Shown piece after piece: positions 1-9,514 of a stretch of 64,000 bases of DNA. A program made the position numbers and the translations under genes. The first letter of the stretch is position 1; each line of letters opens with the position of its first letter. Origin of the DNA: UBA2589 sp965223235 (lineage in GTDB: Bacteria > Gemmatimonadota > Gemmatimonadetes > Longimicrobiales > Gaopeijiaceae); the NCBI GenBank assembly GCA_965223235.1, contig CBDCVV010000005.1, positions 124,001 through 188,000 of the forward strand, in the 5' to 3' direction. The notes beneath the pieces are model-generated. The model saw only the letters and a program-made list of their open reading frames with translations, had not been told where the DNA came from and searched no databases.

Positions 1-3000
1 ACTCGAGTTGGGTGGTGTGTCCGAGCGGATCGGTCACGGACTCGAGGTGGTCGAAGTTGTTGTAGGCGAACGTCGTGCGACTGACGGTGCCTCGAGCGTC
101 TTGCTGCCAGAGCACATTCCCGTTCCCGGAGTCGTAGTCCGTCTCCGTAACCTCGCCTTCCGGCAGCGTAACCTTCGTCGGTGTGTCCCACAGTGGGTCC
201 CATTCGTAGGTCGTCGTCGCGGTAGTACCGTCCGCGATGACGCTGCTCGTGAGGACATTCCCACGATTGTCGTACGTCGCGTCGCTGATCAGCCCGTTCG
301 GCGCGGTGGTCTTCGTGACCGCCAACGGGAACCGTGAATCGGTGCGCTCGAGCGTGGTGATCGCTCCGAAGGGATCGCTGATCCGATCCGGTGCCCCGTA
401 CCGGTTGACCCAGATGCGTGTCGTGTCACCGACGTCGGAACGTGGTCCGTCAATCAGTGCAAAGGCGAACGCCGTATCCACGGCTACTCCGTAGCCACGT
501 GACTCCGCGCTCACATAGGTGGTGGTCACGTCCACGAACTGTGGCTCCATGTCCGTCGTCGCGGAGATCACGCTCCCGGAAGCGTCGTACGAGAACGAAT
601 GCACTGTCAGACGCTTGTCGGTGATCGACTCGATGCGGTCCGAGGCACCGTACCCGAAGTCGATCGGATAGAGGTCCGCATCTGTCAGCGCCACGATGCG
701 TCCGCCGCTCCGGGTCACCTGCACCGTGCGGCGATTCGTCGCGTCGTTGGGGACGGCCACGACGCTGTCCAGTTGCGACCCTCCGTTCGAGTAGTGGAAG
801 CGCCACCCGACGATCGAACCCGATCGGGTCGGGACGGTGATCTCGTCGAGCCGTGTCCCGTTGTACGAGAAGTTCGTGGTCTCCCCGAGACGGTTCGTCG
901 TCGCGATGTGACGGCCGTCCTTGTCGTACTCGATAGTGACGCCGCCCGAGACCTCGCGCTCGTAGTCCTTCCCTACTTTCCGAATGGTGTCCGGGCGTAC
1001 GAGGCTCTGCGCCGCCCACTTGCGGTTGGCGACCTGCTCATAGATGCGAACCGACCCATCCCCGCCGTGCCAGACAATGGTGTCGCCGACGAAGCGGATG
1101 GATTCCACTCCCGCGATCCACCACCCCGACACACCGAGGAGCTCGTTGTCCGTGGACATCCGCGGAAGAACGGCCACCTGCCCGCTCTGAGTCGTGACGT
1201 TCGGGTAGCGGGTGCCGCCAATGTGGAACGCCACCTCGAGGCTGTAGTCAAGCAAGTCAGCCGTCACCCCGGACGCATCGTAGTCGACGGCGATCCGCGC
1301 GGCTCGGCCGGGGCCCCACTCGCCTCCATCGAACCAGGTTGTGGTCGTGGTACCGTCGATGTCGAGAATCGCTTCGACCTGGTCCGGGGTCACACCTCCG
1401 GTCGGAAGGAGCACGTTCGCCGGGATGACGAGCTGTGGCTCCGCGTGTCTGCTGTTGTACGTGAGGATCGGCGCGCGGACCTTCCCGAGAGTCGTGATCG
1501 GTGGCAACGCGTATCCGTACCGAAGATCCCCACACTCGACCGCTGCCGGTCCAGCGGCAGCCGTAACGCAGGCGCCTCTGGCGACGGTGGGTGCCGCGCT
1601 CGCGTCGGTGAGCGAGACGGTGGGCGCCATGGGAGTCCCGATGGTGGCCGTGATCTGGACGTTGTCGCTCACCCCACTCTGCCCGACCTCTGTAGCCGTG
1701 GCCGTGATCACGCCGGTAGCGCCCGGCCCACCGTTTCCTACGGTGTACGGCACATTGACGACCGCAGACTGACCCGGGTCCACGGACACTTGTGCGAACG
1801 TCGGGCAGCCGCTGAGCTGTCCGGTGCACGAAATGGAGACATCGAATGTCGACGTCGTCGACCCGATGTTTCGCACAGTGAGGTCTTGAGACCCGGTCGA
1901 TCCGGCGAGGACCCCTACCGTCTTTTCGTCGGGATCGAGGACCACCCCGTGATCTTCAACGGCCACCGCGATCGAGCCGGTCCGATCCAGCCCAGGGTGC
2001 TCGACAGCCGACACGTGGAGGTTCAACTGACTGCCCGTACCTAACGCGCCCGATTGGAACGGCACGCTGACGAGCACCGTGTCACCGGTCGGCACGACCG
2101 TCGAGAGCGGTGTCTCGGTACAGAAGACTTCGCCGCTTTGGGAGCAATCGAACCGGTACTCGGCCTGATACGTGCCGATGTTCACGACCTCGAACACGCC
2201 CACCCCCGAACCGTTGGAAGCAACGGTGAGGGATCCGCCCCCTACGGAGGCGTCGAAGTTCTCGATCTGGATGCTCTGGGAGCCTTGCTCGTTCGCGAGG
2301 TTCGTCGTCCAGAGGTCCAGTGTGATCGTGCCGGTGCCCACAGCGCCGGTAGTGTATTGAACCGCTACGTCGACCGATGCCCCATTGTCGAGATTCTGAG
2401 TCGTCGGCCCCACGATCCCGGCACAAGCCGCGTTCCCGCCGGGGATACAATCGACGTTGATCTCCGCGGACGGCCCGTTGTTCGTCACGGTGAAGACGAC
2501 CTCGAAGGTCCCTTCATTCTGCTGCCGTAGCGCCGAGGGCGCGTCCGGAACGATGTCGAAGGTGCCCGCAGGCGGACCGGGATCGTCAACAGAGAAGTTG
2601 ACCGTGTCCGAATCCGTACGCCCTCCAGCCGAGGCTTCCAGCGTGATCCAACTGTTCGCATTGATCCCGCTCGGGACGTACGTCATCGACACTTCCGTCG
2701 AATCTCCCTGCGCGACGGTAATCGGCGCGGGACACGACGTCATCGTGAGATTCGAGGACACGGGGCAGGTGAAAGAGTACTGGATCGACTGCGACCCGAT
2801 GTTCTTCACCCAGAACTGATGCGTCTGCTCGGGCCAGTTGGTCGTCATGCCCACCGGCGCAGCGTACGAAGAGGTCACCTCGGCGCCGTACTGGATGACC
2901 GTGACCGGTACTACGATCTCACGAATGCCGCCCAGGTCGTCGGACACTCGGAGTGTGAACGAGCCGCTCGAAGTCGCCGTGGACCCGGCGTTGAAGGTGA

Positions 3001-5944
3001 CTTCCACCGTCCGCGGATCGAGCGTAGGCGTTCCCGCGACATCTTCGATGGGATTCGTCGAGGTGATTGTGCACGACGTCACGCCGACCCCGTCCGCGTC
3101 AATGCAGCTGGGGAAGTAGTCGCGTACCCCCGGGTCGTTGTTGATGACCTCGAAGTAGTGCGTCCCGGAGCCGCCGGTGCCCACGCTCGCGGAAGAACCG
3201 CTCGTGGAGGTGAGGGTGAACGCAGGCTCTGACACGACGGCGGTCCCCGAAGCGTTGTCCGAGGAGCCGCCCCCACCCACCGCGTTTGCGGTGAGGGTCA
3301 CCGGGTAGCTTCCGGTGTTCGTCGGTATGTCGTAATCCACGTCAACCGTAGTCGTGGCGCCCCCAGCCAGCCCGTTGACGGGGTCCGGCGCTACGCAATT
3401 CGGCATCCCGGAGCAGCTCGCCGTGAAGGAGATGTCGTCGGGCTGGGTTCCTTGGTTCGTGACCTGGAACGAGTAGCTACCGCCGGACTCGCCCACCCAA
3501 TGCTGTTGGGAGGAACCAACTGCGGAAACGCTTACACCGAATCCGTTGATGACGAAGTTGACCTGGTCGTTCGCCGATGCTCCGCCGGGCCCATCCGCTT
3601 GGAGGCGGATCCACGCGTTGGCGTCCGAACCTCCCACGGAAAAGTTGGCGGTCACCGTGGCACTCGCGCCCGCCCCGATCGTCTGCGATGTCGGGTTCGG
3701 GCAAGTAACTGTGCCAGACTCGGTGCACGTGAAGTCGAAGCTCTCGGACTGACTCCCCGTGTTCGTCACGGTAAATGCGATGGAGTGCCCTGAAGTGTTC
3801 TCGTCGACCGCCGGCCCCGTCGGCCCGATTTGCGAGGTCGTCGTGACTCCGTACCGCACGACGTTTACAGAGGCGGTACCCGACGTGCTGGCACCCCCGC
3901 TGTTCGCGGTCAGCGTCATACCCGAGTTGGAGTTGGCGCTACCCGTACCGTACGTCACCCATTGCGCCACCGGGATCGCGCCCGGGGGCAGCGTCATCTG
4001 AGCATCGTCCGTCACACACGAGGTCACTCCTCCGTTCGGGACACAGCCGAGCGTCACCACCGTCTCGGTCGGCCCGGTGTTCGTGAGGAGGAACTGGGCT
4101 CGGAGATTCGGCGTATTCGTCGGCTGGGTAGTCGCGGGCGGGGGATCCACACTGAAGTCGACGCCGATCACGCTTACGGACCCGTTCCCACTGTGGTTAG
4201 TGCCGCCACCCCCCTGCCCGAAAGCCGTGAGCTGAATCGTCTTGACGCCGGTCGACGAGGTCGTCGAATAGTTGACCGTCACGGTCGTCTGAGCGCCGGC
4301 CGCCAGCGTCACTTGACCGGGAGTCGTGCACCCGGTGAGTCCGCTGCACGAGGGGCTGAACGTGTACGTGTTCTGCGTATTCCCCGTGTTGGTGATGCGG
4401 AAGTTGTAGCTGTGGGTCCCGGTGTTGACGTAATGCTCCGGTGTGCCGCTCAGCGGCGTGACCGTTGCCCCATATGCGTTGACCGGGAAGTTCACCTGCG
4501 CGTTGTCGGTGGCTCCGCCCGACCCGCTGGCCGTCAGCCGAATCCAGCTGGACGCACCCGTGCCTTGCACGCTGTAGTTCGCGGTTACCGTCGTGCTGGC
4601 GCCCGCCCCGAGCGTGACGTTGGACGGATTCCCACACGTCACATTAGAGGACTCGGAGCACACGAAGGAGAAGGTGTTCGTGCCAGAACCCGTGTTGGTG
4701 ACGGTGAAGGTCTCGGAATGACCGCCCGTATTGGCCAAGTGTTCGGGTGCGGTCGAGCCACCATCCGCTACTACGGAGACGCTATAAAGGACGACGGTGA
4801 TCGAAGCGTCGTCGGTGTAGACCAGACCCGTCGGGGGGTTCCTCGCCTGCAGCGTGATCGTCCCCGTCCCAGGCGTCCCTGTCGTGGTGTAGTTCACGGA
4901 GACGTCCGGGATGCCGAATTGACCGGCTCCGATGTTGTGCGACACTGGGCTCACGGTCCCACAGTTTACGGGTCCGGTCGCCAGACACGTGTAGTCGAAG
5001 GTCTCGGTCGTCGAGCCCGTGTTCTGCACCTGGAAGACCGCAGTCCCAGAGGAGCTCGTGGCCTTGGTCGTCCCGCTGGGGCCGGTCACTACGGCGGTGG
5101 GTACGATGACGGAGAAGTTCACGGAGCCATTGTCCGTAACATGCTGCGTCGTTTCGCGCGCCTGGACATAGACGCTTCCCGTGCCCGGAGAAGAACCCGC
5201 CGAGTAGGTCGCGGTGACCGTCGTGGACTGTCCCGCGTTCAGCGTGGTCGACGATTTGGACAGGTTCGTGCACGTGGCGTTGGAGGCAGAACAGGTCAAC
5301 GCGTATGTCCACGTGTCCAGTGTGGGGTTCGTGACCGTAAAGACGCGGGTGTGACCCGTAGAGTTCGCGTAGAAGTTGCCGGCGTTCGCGTTATCCGGAG
5401 TGACGTCCACGTCCGGATCGTCGCCTGGTATGCAGTCTGGTTCACACTCGATCGAGGCAGCCTCTGTCGACACAGGAATCAGCCACGATCCAGCATCGTT
5501 TCCGCCAGCGTCGGCAGCCGAAAGGGTGATCGAGCGATCCCGCCTCGCACCCTGACCGGGCCGAGCCTCGGCGACTCGGTACACCACCCACACGTCATGG
5601 GAGAATCCCGGGGCGAGGGTGATCTGATCTGCGCTGACCGTGACGCAGAGCGCGCCGTCGGCGTCACAGGAGAGGTCGACCGTCCGTCGCTCCGAGCTCG
5701 TGTTCTGAATCGTAAACGCCGCGACCCAGGGGCCTGTGTCTGCGTTCTTCGCGGGTGTCGCGTCCCCATCGGGGGTCACGAGGATGCCACCGGACTGTGC
5801 AGCCGCCGCAGTCGGGCTATGAGCGAAGAGGGTCAGCGATGTGAGCAGGACCAACGGTAAACGAATCAGCACGCGTGCGCTCCCATGAAGCAATGTTCCG
5901 CGTGCGTGAAGAGCAGAGACCGTGCCCGACCGGCGCCAACTCAT
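1..5944 (-). CDS. Giant secreted YD/RHS-repeat protein with Cys-paired Ig-like repeats (partial, runs off left edge)
   Basis: Translating the minus strand from the ATG at 5944 (preceded by AAAGGTGA) gives one open frame of at least 1981 codons that reaches base 2 without a stop, so the C-terminus lies outside the window. Residues 1-50 form a signal peptide with a hydrophobic core and a cut site near AAAAQ. Residues about 50-1480 are a tandem array of beta-rich, Asn/Thr/Gly-rich Ig-like domains of roughly 90-110 residues; I count 13 that contain a Cys-x(6-12)-Cys pair next to an F/Y-rich strand (for example FDYTCLATGPVNC). A linker follows, then YD/RHS repeats from about residue 1640 (for example TTFAYNNFDHLESVTDPLG). 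Families of this type are large surface or secreted adhesins or toxins-carriers; the C-terminal core and any effector are not visible. It lies just downstream of a type II secretion operon and a sigma-54 activator, which suggests it is exported by that system (inference). Confidence 0.85.
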   Translation of the reverse strand, partial: MSWRRSGTVSALHARGTLLHGSARVLIRLPLVLLTSLTLFAHSPTAAAAQSGGILVTPDGDATPAKNADTGPWVAAFTIQNTSSERRTVDLSCDADGALCVTVSADQITLAPGFSHDVWVVYRVAEARPGQGARRDRSITLSAADAGGNDAGSWLIPVSTEAASIECEPDCIPGDDPDVDVTPDNANAGNFYANSTGHTRVFTVTNPTLDTWTYALTCSASNATCTNLSKSSTTLNAGQSTTVTATYSAGSSPGTGSVYVQARETTQHVTDNGSVNFSVIVPTAVVTGPSGTTKATSSSGTAVFQVQNTGSTTETFDYTCLATGPVNCGTVSPVSHNIGAGQFGIPDVSVNYTTTGTPGTGTITLQARNPPTGLVYTDDASITVVLYSVSVVADGGSTAPEHLANTGGHSETFTVTNTGSGTNTFSFVCSESSNVTCGNPSNVTLGAGASTTVTANYSVQGTGASSWIRLTASGSGGATDNAQVNFPVNAYGATVTPLSGTPEHYVNTGTHSYNFRITNTGNTQNTYTFSPSCSGLTGCTTPGQVTLAAGAQTTVTVNYSTTSSTGVKTIQLTAFGQGGGGTNHSGNGSVSVIGVDFSVDPPPATTQPTNTPNLRAQFLLTNTGPTETVVTLGCVPNGGVTSCVTDDAQMTLPPGAIPVAQWVTYGTGSANSNSGMTLTANSGGASTSGTASVNVVRYGVTTTSQIGPTGPAVDENTSGHSIAFTVTNTGSQSESFDFTCTESGTVTCPNPTSQTIGAGASATVTANFSVGGSDANAWIRLQADGPGGASANDQVNFVINGFGVSVSAVGSSQQHWVGESGGSYSFQVTNQGTQPDDISFTASCSGMPNCVAPDPVNGLAGGATTTVDVDYDIPTNTGSYPVTLTANAVGGGGSSDNASGTAVVSEPAFTLTSTSGSSASVGTGGSGTHYFEVINNDPGVRDYFPSCIDADGVGVTSCTITSTNPIEDVAGTPTLDPRTVEVTFNAGSTATSSGSFTLRVSDDLGGIREIVVPVTVIQYGAEVTSSYAAPVGMTTNWPEQTHQFWVKNIGSQSIQYSFTCPVSSNLTMTSCPAPITVAQGDSTEVSMTYVPSGINANSWITLEASAGGRTDSDTVNFSVDDPGPPAGTFDIVPDAPSALRQQNEGTFEVVFTVTNNGPSAEINVDCIPGGNAACAGIVGPTTQNLDNGASVDVAVQYTTGAVGTGTITLDLWTTNLANEQGSQSIQIENFDASVGGGSLTVASNGSGVGVFEVVNIGTYQAEYRFDCSQSGEVFCTETPLSTVVPTGDTVLVSVPFQSGALGTGSQLNLHVSAVEHPGLDRTGSIAVAVEDHGVVLDPDEKTVGVLAGSTGSQDLTVRNIGSTTSTFDVSISCTGQLSGCPTFAQVSVDPGQSAVVNVPYTVGNGGPGATGVITATATEVGQSGVSDNVQITATIGTPMAPTVSLTDASAAPTVARGACVTAAAGPAAVECGDLRYGYALPPITTLGKVRAPILTYNSRHAEPQLVIPANVLLPTGGVTPDQVEAILDIDGTTTTTWFDGGEWGPGRAARIAVDYDASGVTADLLDYSLEVAFHIGGTRYPNVTTQSGQVAVLPRMSTDNELLGVSGWWIAGVESIRFVGDTIVWHGGDGSVRIYEQVANRKWAAQSLVRPDTIRKVGKDYEREVSGGVTIEYDKDGRHIATTNRLGETTNFSYNGTRLDEITVPTRSGSIVGWRFHYSNGGSQLDSVVAVPNDATNRRTVQVTRSGGRIVALTDADLYPIDFGYGASDRIESITDKRLTVHSFSYDASGSVISATTDMEPQFVDVTTTYVSAESRGYGVAVDTAFAFALIDGPRSDVGDTTRIWVNRYGAPDRISDPFGAITTLERTDSRFPLAVTKTTAPNGLISDATYDNRGNVLTSSVIADGTTATTTYEWDPLWDTPTKVTLPEGEVTETDYDSGNGNVLWQQDARGTVSRTTFAYNNFDHLESVTDPLGHTTQLE

Positions 5945-5984
5945 AAGTCACCTTTCAACAGTGTCTTACGGGATCTTGGGGCTA

Positions 5985-6028
5985 GACGCCCATAGCGTCC
6001 GTTCACCTTCGTACCGCCCGTGAGGCGG
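5985..6028 (-). promoter_or_regulatory. Two small hairpins in the leader of the YD-repeat gene
   Basis: The 97-base gap between the sigma-54 activator stop (6042) and the YD-repeat ATG (5944) holds two 5-bp stems with 5-base loops: CCGCC/GGCGG at 6014-6028 and GACGC/GCGTC at 5985-5999. Neither is followed by a T run on the minus strand, so they look more like leader structure than a standard terminator. I compared the leader by eye with the c-di-GMP riboswitch consensus and it did not match. No function is assigned. Confidence 0.3.
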
Positions 6029-6041
6029 ATCTGCTTGGAAC

Positions 6042-6992
6042 TTAGGCGGGCCGCCGCAGGGACAGCCCGACGCGCTTCAGCCGACGAAAGACCGTCGTTC
6101 TTCCGACCCCGAGGTGCCTCGCGATCTCCTCCGCATCCCAATCACACTCTTCGCACACTTCCTCGAGCGCCGCGCGCGCCGCTTCGAGGGCGGGCGCCGG
6201 TCGCCGTGAGAGGCCGGAAAGGAATCGCGCCGGACCGTGATCCACAGCCTCGACGATCGCACTCGCCGAAACTCGGCCTTCGGTCGCAAACGTCGCCGCT
6301 CGTTCTACTGCGGCGCGGAGCTCTCTAACGTTGCCCGGCCACGAGCGCTCCTCGAGCACGCGAAGCGCGTCCCGCTCAAGAGTTGCCCCGACACGCGTCG
6401 CGAAATGGTTCGCGAGAGGTCCAATGTCGTCAGGGCGATCCTCGAGCCCGGGCACGACGATCACGACTCCAGCGATGCGTTGGAGCAGGTCATGCCTGAG
6501 TTCACCATCGGTCACACGGTCCCACACACCACATTGGGCGGCGCTAATGGGGCGAAAGTCTACGGATCTTGGCCGGACATCTCCGACCCTTCGGACCTGC
6601 CCCGACTCGAGCACACGCAACAGCTTTGCCTGTGCTCCGGCGGGTAAGCTCCCCAGTTCATCCAAGAAGAGCGATCCGCCACCGGCCTCCTCGACGAGGC
6701 CCCGTTGTGAGTCGTGGGCACCGGTGAACGCTCCCTTTCTCCGTCCGAAAAGGGTGCCTTCGAAGAGCTCCACCGGGACTGCGCCGCAGTTTAGGTCCAC
6801 GAATGCGCCAGTTCGCCCACTGCGACGGTGGACATGCCTGGCGATGAGCTCCTTCCCAGCTCCGCTCGGTCCGACGATCAACACGGGCAAAGAAGAACGC
6901 GCGTATCGCTCTGCCAACTCCACACTGGCCTGCAACCCTTTGGACACGCCGACGATCTCGAAGGGATCATGGGAACGGCCGTCGGCGATCAT
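6042..6992 (-). CDS. Sigma-54-dependent activator without sensor domain (PspF-like)
   Basis: This 316-residue protein is an AAA+ enhancer-binding protein that would remodel sigma-54 RNA polymerase. Walker A GPSGAGKE lies at 41-48, the sigma-54 contact loop GAFTGA at 87-92, and the Walker B segment LFLDELG at 108-114. A Fis-type helix-turn-helix occupies about 270-312 (DAEEIARHLGVGRTTVFRRL). There is no N-terminal receiver, GAF or PAS domain, so activity must be set by another protein or by expression level, as in PspF. Its ATG overlaps the gspD stop (ATGA), so it is translated as the last gene of the secretion operon, immediately before the giant YD-repeat gene. A similar sensor-less activator sits at the other end of the operon. 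Function as an activator is firm; its targets are inferred. Confidence 0.88.
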   Translation of the reverse strand: MIADGRSHDPFEIVGVSKGLQASVELAERYARSSLPVLIVGPSGAGKELIARHVHRRSGRTGAFVDLNCGAVPVELFEGTLFGRRKGAFTGAHDSQRGLVEEAGGGSLFLDELGSLPAGAQAKLLRVLESGQVRRVGDVRPRSVDFRPISAAQCGVWDRVTDGELRHDLLQRIAGVVIVVPGLEDRPDDIGPLANHFATRVGATLERDALRVLEERSWPGNVRELRAAVERAATFATEGRVSASAIVEAVDHGPARFLSGLSRRPAPALEAARAALEEVCEECDWDAEEIARHLGVGRTTVFRRLKRVGLSLRRPA

Positions 6993-8524
6993 CGGCTCCC
7001 TCCTTGCACCCGCACCGAGTCCGGCTGAGAAGAGATCTGAGCTGGCTCGATCGCGATCGAATCAGGTACGAAGTGTGTCTGCTCGACGTCCGTCGGTATC
7101 AGCGGCTGCGTAATCCGGTCGACATCGTCGTCATTCCGCACGATGGAGGGCGTAATGAAGAGGAGTAGTTCTGTCTCCGTCGAACGCACCGACGTGTGCC
7201 CAAAAAGGCCGCCAATGAGCGGCACACTCGACAATACCGGTACGCCCGATCGCACCTCGCTTTCTTGAACGTCCGTGAGCCCTCCGATGACCAAGGTCTG
7301 ACCATCGCGGACGAGGACGTTCGTCATCGCCTCGCGGCTTGAGATCACGGGTGCTTCGAACTGCGTCTCGCCCGTCGCCGCACTGATTTCCTGCTGTATC
7401 AAGAGTGACACGTATCCGTCAGCATTGATGGTGGGGAGCACGGATAGTCGCGTACCCACGTCCTTGTATTGAATCACCTGATCACGTTGGGGCGCGTCCG
7501 TGGGGAGCGAACGGCTCACCTGCACGAACGGCTGCTGCGCACCCACCATCAGCTGGGCCTCCGTGTTGTTCGACGCTACGAGCACCGGTCGGGAAAGGAT
7601 GCTGATGTCGCCCCGCCGGGACGCTGCAGACAGCGCAGCGTCTAGGTCGAACCGGCCCAGCGACATGACCCGGAGCACGAGGTCTCCGAGGCCTGCTCCC
7701 GACCACTCGCCGTCCACAGTCCCTCCCTCGACGGGTTGTGGCGGCACGAGCGCCGAAACTCCGAGCGAGAAGTTTCGATCCTTCCTCGCCTCCACGATAA
7801 GAACCTCAATCAAGACCTGGAGAGGCCGGACATCGAGCTGAGCCACGGCTTGCTCCACGACCTCGAAGTCTACCTGCGTGGCTCGCACCAAGAGAGCATT
7901 TGTCAGTTCGTCTGGGACAATCGTCACCGGCCCGGCGAGCATCGCGTCGGCACCCGCGAACCCTCCCCCGCCGGTCTCCATCGTCGCCTCCCTCGTCCGC
8001 TGCAGTTCGTCCGACAACGTATTCGTCGACAGGCGAGCACCCGAGGAGCCACCGCCGCCGTACAGCTGGTTGACCGTAGCTGCAACATCCACCGCTCGAG
8101 CGTGACTCAACCGAATCACGTTGAGGACCACACGAGCCGGGCCCTCCACGTCTCGATCGGACACAATCGTCGGGTCTGTGACCCGAAAGAACGCGTCCTG
8201 CTCTTCAAAGACGAGGTCGTACGACTCGACGAGCCCACGGATCAACTCTGGGAGCTCGTCTCGAGGCACAGGAATTGGCGTTTCGAAGAACGATACCTCC
8301 GTCGGAGGTAGTGGTCCGGTCAGGATCGGTTTGTCCAGGTACCGGCCTAGCCCTCGGAGCGCCGACCGCAGATCGGTATCGGCCAACACGACGTTGACAC
8401 TGTCCCCCGGAGTCAGCTCGGCCTCCATTTCTTGCGCCGACAACCGGCCCGGCAAGAGGACTAGGAGCGAAGCTGCAACCAGCGTGAGAGCAGGCGCCAC
8501 GTGGTGACTATGGATTCGAGCCAT
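6989..8524 (-). CDS. gspD: Type II secretion secretin GspD (short form)
   Basis: A 511-residue outer-membrane secretin, the gated channel of a type II secretion system. Residues 1-30 are a signal peptide ending at LSAQ. Residues about 35-120 resemble an N0/STN domain (LADTDLRSALRGLGRYL), about 125-220 a single N1-like KH ring domain (VLNVIRLSHARAVDVAATV), and about 235-480 the beta-barrel secretin domain with the signature VLSSVPLIGGLFGHT and the C-terminal strand TELLLFITPSIV. Usual GspD proteins are 600-700 residues with N0-N3; this one appears to lack two N domains. Its 5' end overlaps the GspC-like gene (8508-8524) and its stop overlaps the activator start, so it belongs to one polycistronic unit. 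A PilQ/competence secretin is the main alternative, but the surrounding gspE-M genes favour type II secretion. Confidence 0.92.
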   Translation of the reverse strand: MARIHSHHVAPALTLVAASLLVLLPGRLSAQEMEAELTPGDSVNVVLADTDLRSALRGLGRYLDKPILTGPLPPTEVSFFETPIPVPRDELPELIRGLVESYDLVFEEQDAFFRVTDPTIVSDRDVEGPARVVLNVIRLSHARAVDVAATVNQLYGGGGSSGARLSTNTLSDELQRTREATMETGGGGFAGADAMLAGPVTIVPDELTNALLVRATQVDFEVVEQAVAQLDVRPLQVLIEVLIVEARKDRNFSLGVSALVPPQPVEGGTVDGEWSGAGLGDLVLRVMSLGRFDLDAALSAASRRGDISILSRPVLVASNNTEAQLMVGAQQPFVQVSRSLPTDAPQRDQVIQYKDVGTRLSVLPTINADGYVSLLIQQEISAATGETQFEAPVISSREAMTNVLVRDGQTLVIGGLTDVQESEVRSGVPVLSSVPLIGGLFGHTSVRSTETELLLFITPSIVRNDDDVDRITQPLIPTDVEQTHFVPDSIAIEPAQISSQPDSVRVQGGSR

Positions 8525-8966
8525 CGGAGATCATGAGGGTAAGCGTGGAATCACCAACGAGGAGGAGCACGGAGCGACTCAGGATTTCACCCACCACGGC
8601 GGTGCCTACCGAGTCTCCTTTCTGAACGAGCGTGGCCAGACCGTCTTCACGCAGTCCGGTCAGGAGCGCGATTCTAGGCTCGCCTTCGAGTACGCCGACG
8701 AGATGGTGTTGAAGAACGGGTGCGTCGATCGAAGAGGCGGAGTCTCCGACTACCGTGACCGCATCCAGCGCGAACAACCGGCGTTGCGCTGCCAAACCCG
8801 CCAGCGAGTCGATGTTGACGCTGGGTACCAGCCGGAACGACGGCTGGCTGGGCACCGGTCGCGGGGCCGGGACCCGGACCTCCCGATCGGCGGGAGCAAC
8901 AGTCGCGAAAGCCAAGGCCGCCGCCGTGAGTAGCCCCGAAGCGAAGCGTACTAGTCGTAGAGTCAC
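8508..8966 (-). CDS. gspC: GspC/PilP-like inner-membrane clamp protein
   Basis: The start chosen is GTG at 8966, which overlaps the stop of the upstream gspM-like gene (GTGA) and gives 152 residues; the longer open frame upstream is Arg-rich shadow sequence. Residues 5-25 form one membrane segment. After a Pro-rich linker, residues about 85-148 match the GspC homology-region fold: LVGVLEGEPRIALLT, a Gly-Asp turn (QKGDSVGTAVVGEI) and a final SVLLLVGDSTLTL strand pair. In type II secretion this protein connects the inner-membrane platform to the secretin N0 domain, in keeping with its place next to gspD. Classical GspC is about 270-300 residues and has a PDZ or coiled-coil end that is missing here, so PilP-like is an equally fair label. 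Confidence 0.7.
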   Translation of the reverse strand: MTLRLVRFASGLLTAAALAFATVAPADREVRVPAPRPVPSQPSFRLVPSVNIDSLAGLAAQRRLFALDAVTVVGDSASSIDAPVLQHHLVGVLEGEPRIALLTGLREDGLATLVQKGDSVGTAVVGEILSRSVLLLVGDSTLTLMISDGSNP

Positions 8967-9514
8967 GAGACTCCTCCACCTCGAAGGAAGTAAGCCTCTA
9001 GAACGACCCGAGCCCAAAGCGGATCGTCCAAGTCGTCCCGCATGTCCACTTCGAGCGAGCGTACCACGATCCGATCGACTCGCTCGAGAGTCGCGAGCAC
9101 GCTGCGCAAGCTTCCTTCGGTTCCAGCGAACTCGAGGGCGATCGCAGCCACTCCCACCGCGTCCTGACCGCCGGAAACGATTTGCTCGATACGTACGAAG
9201 CGAGCCTCGGCGGCGGCGAGGACTTCTTGCGCCCGGTCGGCCAGCCACTGAGCGCCGTCTCCTTCTTGCTCTGCATCGACCACGAGAGTTTGGAGCGAGT
9301 CGAACCGGATCTGGCGATGCTCGAGGACAGTTTCGAGGCTATCGCTACCTGCCCACTTCATGAGCTGGCGCTCGACGAGGGCTTGGAGCGCCGCGACCTC
9401 CTCCCGTTGGCGATCGAGTTCCACGAGTTGGGCAGGAACCCACCGGAGGCCCACGAAGGCTGCGAGCACTACTCCGACACCAACTCCGATTGCACGTCGG
9501 TCGCGTCCCGTCAT
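8963..9514 (-). CDS. gspM: GspM/PilO-like secretion platform protein
   Basis: This 183-residue bitopic protein has a short basic N-terminus, one membrane helix (about 8-26), a coiled-coil stretch (about 28-100, VELDRQREEVAALQALVERQ) and a ferredoxin-like C-terminal domain with a strand-helix-strand pattern around VGVAAIALEFAGTEGSLRSV. That layout is the GspM/PilO plan. Its ATG overlaps the stop of the GspL-like gene (ATGA), and its own stop overlaps the GspC-like GTG start. Sequence conservation in this family is low, so the call rests on topology and gene order rather than on signature residues. Confidence 0.68.
   Translation of the reverse strand: MTGRDRRAIGVGVGVVLAAFVGLRWVPAQLVELDRQREEVAALQALVERQLMKWAGSDSLETVLEHRQIRFDSLQTLVVDAEQEGDGAQWLADRAQEVLAAAEARFVRIEQIVSGGQDAVGVAAIALEFAGTEGSLRSVLATLERVDRIVVRSLEVDMRDDLDDPLWARVVLEAYFLRGGGVS

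Noticed and set aside
599..5860. Long plus-strand open frames (481 and 676 codons) opposite the YD-repeat gene
   Set aside because: They are antisense shadows: Arg/Gly/Val-rich with no domain pattern, while the minus strand gives a continuous signal peptide, Ig-like and YD-repeat protein through the same bases.
5945..6041. c-di-GMP (GEMM) riboswitch
   Set aside because: The region has a GGACGC segment and nearby hairpins, but the conserved AGGGCAAACC segment and receptor elements are absent.
8967..9248. N-terminal extension of the GspC-like protein
   Set aside because: The added 94 codons are the shadow of the gspM-like gene; the GTGA overlap at 8966 is the better start.
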